A DNA stretch of 64,000 nucleotides from Coniella vitis (lineage: Eukaryota > Ascomycota > Sordariomycetes > Diaporthales > Schizoparmaceae). Position 1 is the stretch's first letter; every line of letters begins with the position of its first letter. Made by a program: the position numbers and the translations under genes. The DNA is taken from assembly GCA_011317545.1 (NCBI GenBank), contig WUJK01000001.1, positions 3,515,001 through 3,579,000 of the forward strand, written 5' to 3'. Positions 57,564-64,000 of the stretch are shown here, piece after piece. The notes beneath the pieces were generated by a model. That model was not told where the DNA came from and did no database searches. It worked only from the letters and a program-made list of their open reading frames with translations.

Positions 57564-60500
57564 CATACCATACCGTAGCTCGGTTTTTGAGCACTCTGGT
57601 TCTTTTTGCTTTTTTTTTTTTTTTTTTTCCCTTCCTTTCTGATTTTCAGGCATCTCACATCTCGCGTCCAGTTGTCTTGCGTCTTGTACATGACCATCTG
57701 GATATACTCCAAACCATATTCTCTAATGTTTTGAAAATTAGTTTGAGTCCAAGTGGGGTAGGAGCGGATTTGTAGTGTTCCGAGAAGCGCTCTCTTTGGC
57801 GTTGGCGTTCATTGTTTTGTTATTTTGGATACCACTTCTAGGGAGCACCCATGACGATCGGACACTTGCATCAAAATTTTGGGGGGGCAGAAAGTTGAAG
57901 ATTGGAGAATAGGATTCTTGAAAATTTATCTTGTGGGATGGTTATGGACTTTTTGGGCCCTAGGTGAGAAGAAGGCCTTTTAGTCGTAGAAGCAGACTCA
58001 CACATATTTTGCTTGTGGAATTGGGTTGAATATACTCTACACGTTACTGCCTACAATATTCTTTTTAGGACTGGGTGGATAAGCGCGGGCATTTCGCTTG
58101 TATCGTTTCCTTTTTTTTGAATGTCGTTGATATTCTTCTGTTCTCTGTGAATTTGGTCGTTGATATATATTACGATATTGTGCGTCTTTAGACTCATGGT
58201 TCTTGATATATTATCATATGGTTTCCCAACATGCACATTAGGTTTGGAAGTTAATGGCTGATTTACGCACTACCAGGATTACGGGCGTGGTCAATACGTA
58301 TTACGTAGAGGTACAGTAAATATCGTCCCTTCTCTCATCTTCAACCTCCTTGTTGATATCATCTTGACTGTGATAGATAAAAAATACCTAGGCAGCCATT
58401 TCTCGATTCTCAATCCGCATGGGAATGGAAGAACTTTTGGTGCTCTCGCGGTCTCGCGTAGAAACAAAAAAGCGTGCATACTGCCAATATCAAGATATCA
58501 AATGGAAGCATTCGATCCTGACGACTAGCTTCTTTGCATATCCTATGCCAGTATAGAGTAGGTTTCCTTCAAAAGGTGTGTCATTGCTCCATCTCGGTGC
58601 GTAATCCAAGCTAACAAGGTCAATGTGTATAACGTATAGAAGAGGAAGTCACTCGATTGCCCAACCTGCAAGAGTGCCTTCAAAGTATGTCAAGTCCTTT
58701 GATATAAGCGAGTTTCCAATATTCATAATCTCCCAATGATCGGACCAAGTAAGTACTTGGAGCGCCTCGCAATTCGGACGCAACACTGGATGTCAGTGAC
58801 ATTGTGCTCTCTGGGCTAGGCCAGACCAGGCGAGGACCTCGGAAGCACTAACAACTTGCATCCCATGCAAGCCTGTCTTTACGCTCAAATCAAGAGAGCA
58901 AGATGAGTGGTAGGAGCATGTTATTTTGAAAATTAAAAACGTTCTCACTTTCATCGTCTCTGAGTGGAGGGCAGGGGAAGAGGCCGAGCTACCTAGATAC
59001 TTGGTTGTTTGCCGACGAGCTTTATGAAAGACTTGAAGCATCGTTTTCTTTTCCTTTCAGCCGATGGCGAAGCATTTTTCATCTCTCCGGCCCAGAGATG
59101 TGACGACGGATTGGAGGAGAGGCCTTTTTGGGCGTTTTATAACTAAGCTACATGGGATTACAAGTGTAAAGCAAGACCCGTATCAATTTTGCTGGCGGCC
59201 GGCTGCTGATGTTGAGGTTCTTGAGACAGAAGTGAAACGAGCAGAGGTGGAGCCTTGTAGTTTTGTCTTGTCCAAACAAGATCAGCTCGTACTTTATTCC
59301 GAGGGCTGCATTGTCAAGGAATTGGGGTCTGAAGGAGCAGAAGCGTTTGCGTAAGGCGCAAGCGTTGATTCGTTGAATGGGAATGAATCTACCATAGCTA
59401 TACGCGTTGTTAGCTTTGATGAACCAGGTAAGTGGGCATCGGTATCACCATGTGCAACGGTTGCTAGTCGGTAAGTGGACAGTGGCGGGCCCACATACGA
59501 GTACAGGGCCCGAGTCTTTGTGATATACATTACTATGTATTGGGTAGTGAAACGCGCAGGCCTCTAGATCGTCTGCTAGATAAATGCTGCGGGCAGTTTG
59601 GGAGCATGTGATGTAGATCCTCGGGGGTGTAGCCACAATTACCCGGCAAAGTAATTGAACTGCCAAAAGGCACGATACTTGCAGGAAAATCTGGAATTCT
59701 CAGACTTGTTATTCTGTAGGACGATCAAGCATCGTTTGGTCTGGTCATTTAGCCCGCCCGTGTTTTGTAGCCGAAGGGTACCTGAGCCTTCTGACCCAAA
59801 GACTGCGCAGAGGCGTGATTCGCTTTCTTGAAGGATTTCCAGCAAGGACAACTGGTACACTGCAAAGCTGTGGTGATTATCAGAAGCCCAGGCTTTCAAC
59901 TGGGAGCGGCATCAGAAATGCATAGCTGCTTGTACATAAACCAAGTATTGAGCGTAGTGGCATCTCCTGCTTGCGACATGGGAAGATGCTAAAGTGGGCC
60001 GCGTGCGTGCAGTGTACATTGTATAGTGTCGCCATAGCTGGCACCTCGACCAGATGAGCTCAAAACTAAAAATCACAAGCATTAGGCATGAGCTCTACAG
60101 TACCAAGCTTCTGTGGAGAAGGGCTCCATGGCCAGATGGCCTTAAAACGTTACACTAGAGATGTTAGTTTGGAGAGTTAAGCTCAACAACTGCCCGTGTC
60201 CAACTCTTTCAGCTCTGCACTCTCGGATTGTACCCTGCACAACGGCAACTGCGTAGGATGGTACGGCGTCATCGGGTCTGGTATACCATGTGTTATTTGA
60301 CAGCGAGTCGGGTCGACTTGTAAGCGAAGCGAGAGCGAGACCTGGGGGAAAAAAGAGAAAAGTATTGCGGTAATTTTGACTGCTGCTTTCACCCACTTGC
60401 AGTTACGCGTCGGTGCATTCTCGGTAGTGGCCGGTCAACAAGGCTTGTGTCAACGGCGTCACAATGTGATAACGAGACTCACAGGACTAGGCCGACTAGA

Positions 60501-61180
60501 AGATATCGGGACAAAATGGAGCTGATGCTCATGGCGGATGCGGTAGCAAGAAATTTACAGGTACTATGTACATGTGTACACTTGCAACCTCGCAGTGAAG
60601 TACCATGTACCACCTGTAGCTTGCTAGTTACATAACACGGTAGTCGCGTAGCGGGCAGCCGGGCCCATCTGTCAGCCGTAAGTCCGGAGTTTAATATGCA
60701 AAGTAAATTTTTGTATCCGCATGCTACGGAATAGTATACTGGCATTTAGCGTCACCATCCAGATTGTCAAAGACCCCTGGACGGTATGAGACGGCCATCA
60801 CAACCGGATGGACGTGATCTGACAAGCTTTGTGTGTGCGCAAAGGGCTCGGAGCATCCATGAAGGTTAAAAGGGCTGGTGCTGGGTGCTGGGTGCTGGTG
60901 GCGCTTGTATTCTGTGAGTGAGCACTGTAGGTGGTACGGTCCTTTCGATGCTTCTCTAGCCCCGAATTCCTGATCTACGGAACCCTTGCCAGTGCTGCCA
61001 GTCGTCCAGGGCCTGTTCTCGGCCAGTCGTCTGCAACACAACCTACCGAGCTGCGCCTCTTCCCACCTGGCACCCACTAACTCCAACACTGCTCAATTAC
61101 ATAGTACAGCACTGCACCACCAACTCGAGCCCCAAAACGTCACCATCTGCCCGTTGACGACCCAACAACGGGCGGCTATT

Positions 61181-61215
<35 letters not shown>

Positions 61216-61474
61216 CACCGCCACCGTCTTCACGACTCGAACCACTCACGACCAACGTACCCGCTCATCTCTAGCCCCTCGCGCTTCTGCAACTCGCATT
61301 ACATAGCCTCGCGCATGCCTCGGCACTACAACATTTGAGTTGGGGCGTCGACTGGTTCTCCCTCGGACAATCTGCGTCGGCGCGGGCCACCAGAGTTGAG
61401 TCTGCCACCAAACGGCTCGAGCCGGTTCTCGAATCTAGATTGGCAACACACGGCACTCCTTTGCTCTGTCCATC
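57564..61474. other. 3.9-kb intergenic region
   Basis: No gene is convincing here. It contains a T19 run at 57610-57628, AT-rich sequence around 58000-58800, motif copies at 59531-59539, 60562-60570 and 61098-61106, and an ACG triplet repeat at 61181-61215. A plus frame of 96 codons at 59064-59354 lacks any family pattern. The last few hundred bases probably form the promoter and leader of the transcription factor gene. Confidence 0.55.
61181..61215. repeat. (ACG)n triplet repeat in a 5' leader
   Basis: About eleven ACG units stand roughly 260 bases before the start codon of the Zn2Cys6 factor. A shorter CGA repeat occupies a similar place before the gene at 55767. Confidence 0.9.
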
Positions 61475-64000
61475 ATGGATCCCCGGATGGCCAACTTTCA
61501 GATGCCGGGCATGGCCCCGCCGCTCATGAACCCGCCGCCCCAAATCTTCGGCGCGGACGCCGGCTTCCACGGCATGCCTATGCAGCAGCTTCCGCCAGAA
61601 CTGACCGCCCAGATGTTTGGCGACCCAGGCTCCCTTCTCGACGATTCTACAGATGCGAAGAGGAGGAGGATTGCGAGGGCGAGTAGATCCGCCTGTTCCC
61701 GGCCGCATTCCTTCGCCAACATGAGATACAACCGGCTGACCAGTGAACCTCGCCTTTAGGCTTGCGACATGTGCAGGAAGAAGAAGATCAAGTGCGATGG
61801 AAAACTTCCCGCTTGCACGCATTGTATCAATTACAAGACCGACTGCGTCTTCACGCAGGTCGAAAAGAAGAGAAATCCGCCCAAGGGGTGAGTCGTGCTT
61901 CCTCTGCATTTAGACACACGGAGTCTGTGCGCCGTTGCAGAAAAGTGGCATGACAGCTCACAATGTTTCGCAGCGCCAAATATATCGAAGGTCTTGAGAA
62001 TCGCCTTGGTCGTATGGAGAGCCTGTTGCGCCTTTCTGGTACGCCCCAGCCCCGCGTTTCCTTGCACTGCGCCTCACCCCAAGTCCATACTATCCTGCTG
62101 CTTTGGACTTTGCTTGGACCAAGTGTCTGCTAATGCATGTGCGATCAGGCTTGCTTGGTGAAGATGACGGTGCCACGGATTTGGGCACCTTGGAAAGGAA
62201 ACTTGCCGAGAAAAAGCAGGAGTCCAGACAGGCTTCGCAAGCTACGCAGTCTAACCCGACCTCGCCATCACAGACGACGCCGGCGCATGAAGGTGCCATA
62301 TCTACACCTCAAAGCTCCATTACGTCCCCCGAGCCCTCCAGAGACAGGGATGAAAAGCAAAAATCAGCCGAGCTTTCGTCCTTGGACCACGAGGAAGAGG
62401 TCGAAGCACTTTCGGAGATGATGTGCTCACTAGTCACCAACACATCCGGTGAGACTAGGTACCTGGGTATGTCAACCCTCGAGCCAATTCCCGTCGTCGG
62501 AATCGAGACCCTACTAATCAGCTACTACAGGCTCGTCTTCGGGCTTTTCGATATTTTCTCCCAAGGGCATTCAATGGGTCAATGAAAAGACTGGTGACAA
62601 GTCGTTCCAGCAAATGATCTCCCATGTCTCCATGGACGACCACAAATGGAACAATTGGCGACCAGAAGTCTTTGCTGATCTGTTCCAGCGGCCCGTTTTC
62701 TTACCTCTCCCTTCGAAAAACGAGGCTGTGTCGCTGCTTACGGACTATTTTGACAACTTCAATTGCATGTTTCCTCTATTCCACCGTCCCACGTTCATGC
62801 ACCTGCTCGAAAGACAATACTCCAAGGATCCTTATGCTGGCTCTGGATGGTGGGCTAGTCTCAATGTTGCTCTCGCTATCGCACATCGGCTTCGCGTTAT
62901 GAGCAACCTCGTACCGCAAGAGGAAGATGAGAAGGCCTGGGGCTATATGAAGAATGCTATGGCTGTGTTTTCGGAACTGTCTATGCGGAATACGGATTTG
63001 CTGAGCGTGCAAGCCCTACTAGGCATGGCTTTATTCATGCAAGGCACCCCAAATCCTCAGCCGTCATCACTCTTGGTTGGCACAGCAATTCGCCTCTCGC
63101 ACAACATTGGGCTGCACAAGCGTGGAACAGGCTTCAATCTCAATCCCATCGAAATCGAACAGAGAAAGCGAGTGTTTTGGATTGGTTACATGCTGGATAA
63201 GGATCTCTGCCTCCGCTCAGGCAGGCCGTTTGCACAAGATGACGACGACATGAATGTCGAACTACCAGACGAGGACCCCGAAGACAACATTGGCAACATC
63301 CCCCTCGCCGACGGCAAGGGCAAAATGAACTTGTTCCGCGTCATGTGCGAGCTGGCTCTAATTGAGAGTAAAGTCTACAAGAGACTCTACTCGACAAAGG
63401 CCACCAAGCAGACTGACGGGGAGCTCTTGCAGACTATTGGCGAGCTGGATCAAGAGTTGGAGGACTGGAAGGACCGCATGCCTATCGAATATCGACCCGA
63501 GAATGAGATCCAAGCCTCTCACACTCCCCTGATCCTGCATGTTGTCATGCTGCATTTCACGTATTACAACTGCCTCACAACCATTCATCGAATGTCAATA
63601 CACCGCGGATATTGGACCAGTCGTTTGTCCAATTACGCTATTCAAGGGCTCAACGCCAAGCCCTTGAATCCCAGGGTCTTCAACTCAGCAGCCCTTTGCA
63701 CCTCGGCCGCTCGCGCGACGATATCACTACTAAAATATGTACCAGAGGGTGATTCATCTGTTGTGTGGTAAGTCTAACTTTATCCTCTAGAGAGCCGTTG
63801 AAGGGTATACATGTTGACATTGGTATAGGATGGTGTTGTACTTCCCTGTTTCTGCACTTGTGACTCTTTTTGGCACTATATTACAGAACCCCTTGGATCC
63901 TCGAGCGCGGTCTGACACCAGGCTACTGAGCATGGTGGTCACTTTCTTGAGCGCTCTCGGCCAAGAGGTTGAGACAGGCGGAGTTCACCGCATGCTGGGT
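61475..64000 (+). CDS. Zn2Cys6 transcription factor with Fungal_trans domain (3' end outside window)
   Basis: Six exons are visible, 61475-61678, 61760-61887, 61974-62038, 62149-62466, 62531-63767 and 63829 to the window end, giving 708 residues so far, still open. The zinc cluster is complete: C70-x2-C73-x6-C80-x6-C87-x2-C90-x6-C97 (ACDMCRKKKIKCDGKLPACT). It is followed by a linker and a short coiled coil (GAKYIEGLENRLGRMESLLRLSG). The fungal-specific middle homology region begins around residue 300 (LLTDYFDNFNCMFPLFHRPTF) and includes GTAIRLSHNIGLHK and RKRVFWIGYMLDKDLCLRSGRP. It would bind CGG-type sites and regulate transcription. The target is not identifiable. The first intron uses a GC donor (GCGAGT at 61679), because no GT donor joins IAR|ACDMC in frame. 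Confidence 0.9.
61679..61759 (+). other. GC-AG intron in the Zn2Cys6 factor gene
   Basis: The exon ends ...ATTGCGAGG and the intron begins GCGAGT, the usual look of a GC-type 5' splice site. A branch-like GGCTGAC lies at about 61734-61740 and the acceptor is TTTAG at 61759. The join gives RRRIAR|ACDMC, exactly the expected zinc-cluster start. A GT donor five bases downstream would shift the frame. Confidence 0.8.

Noticed and set aside
1..64000. search for a compact secondary-metabolite, toxin or defence gene cluster
   Set aside because: No synthase, transporter, tailoring enzyme, NLR/HET-type or transposase gene is present. The genes are mainly dispersed housekeeping and wall functions.

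Overview
The window is nuclear DNA from a filamentous ascomycete, most likely a Sordariomycete. I suspect Hypocreales, but that is inference. The signs are short introns of about 50-170 bases with GT...AG ends and CTAAC/CTGAC-type branch sites, gene-sized spacing, and fungal families: a Zn2Cys6 regulator, a GH76/Dfg5 wall enzyme, an Spt21/Ams2-like protein, a Ure2-like glutathione transferase and an Alb1 ribosome-assembly factor. There is no operon logic, CRISPR array, phage or intact transposon. I rebuilt 18 protein genes exon by exon. In every multi-exon model the exon lengths add up to an open frame. There is also one tRNA gene.

Layout. 1-3006 is a gene-poor stretch with a dense cluster of a palindromic TACTATGTA-type motif. 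3007-9639 holds Mediator Med11 (+), a small secreted cysteine-containing protein (-) and an M28 vacuolar membrane protease (-). 10623-14474 holds the branchpoint-bridging protein BBP/SF1 (-) and an eight-exon glutathione transferase (-). 14475-16722 is AT-rich and contains an initiator tRNA-Met and an odd AT-rich ORF. 16723-21138 holds Alb1 (+) and two unrecognised membrane proteins (-). 21139-24074 is gene-free. 24075-28494 holds mitoribosomal uL4m (-) and mL38 (+) in divergent array, then replication protein A subunit Rfa3 (+). 29776-34288 is the large Spt21/Ams2-like gene (-). 35713-40738 holds the 3-hydroxyisobutyryl-CoA hydrolase Ehd3/mS47 (-), spliceosomal SmD2 (+) and dihydroxyacetone kinase (-). 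41782-45975 holds the GH76/Dfg5 wall enzyme (-) and a SET/NAP histone chaperone (-). 47549-52666 holds Med19 (+) and a DUF676-like lipase with a coiled coil (-). 55767-57563 is a Ser-rich single-pass membrane protein (+). 61475-64000 is a Zn2Cys6 transcription factor (+) cut by the window end.

The genes are mostly housekeeping and share themes rather than a cluster: transcription and chromatin (Med11, Med19, Spt21-like, SET/NAP), splicing (BBP, SmD2), translation (uL4m, mL38, Ehd3/mS47, Alb1, tRNA-iMet), and wall or secreted functions. The most unusual signal is not a gene. It is a 9-base motif, TACTATGTA or its complement TACATAGTA, which I count 22 times. All copies are intergenic and many lie a few hundred bases upstream of start codons.
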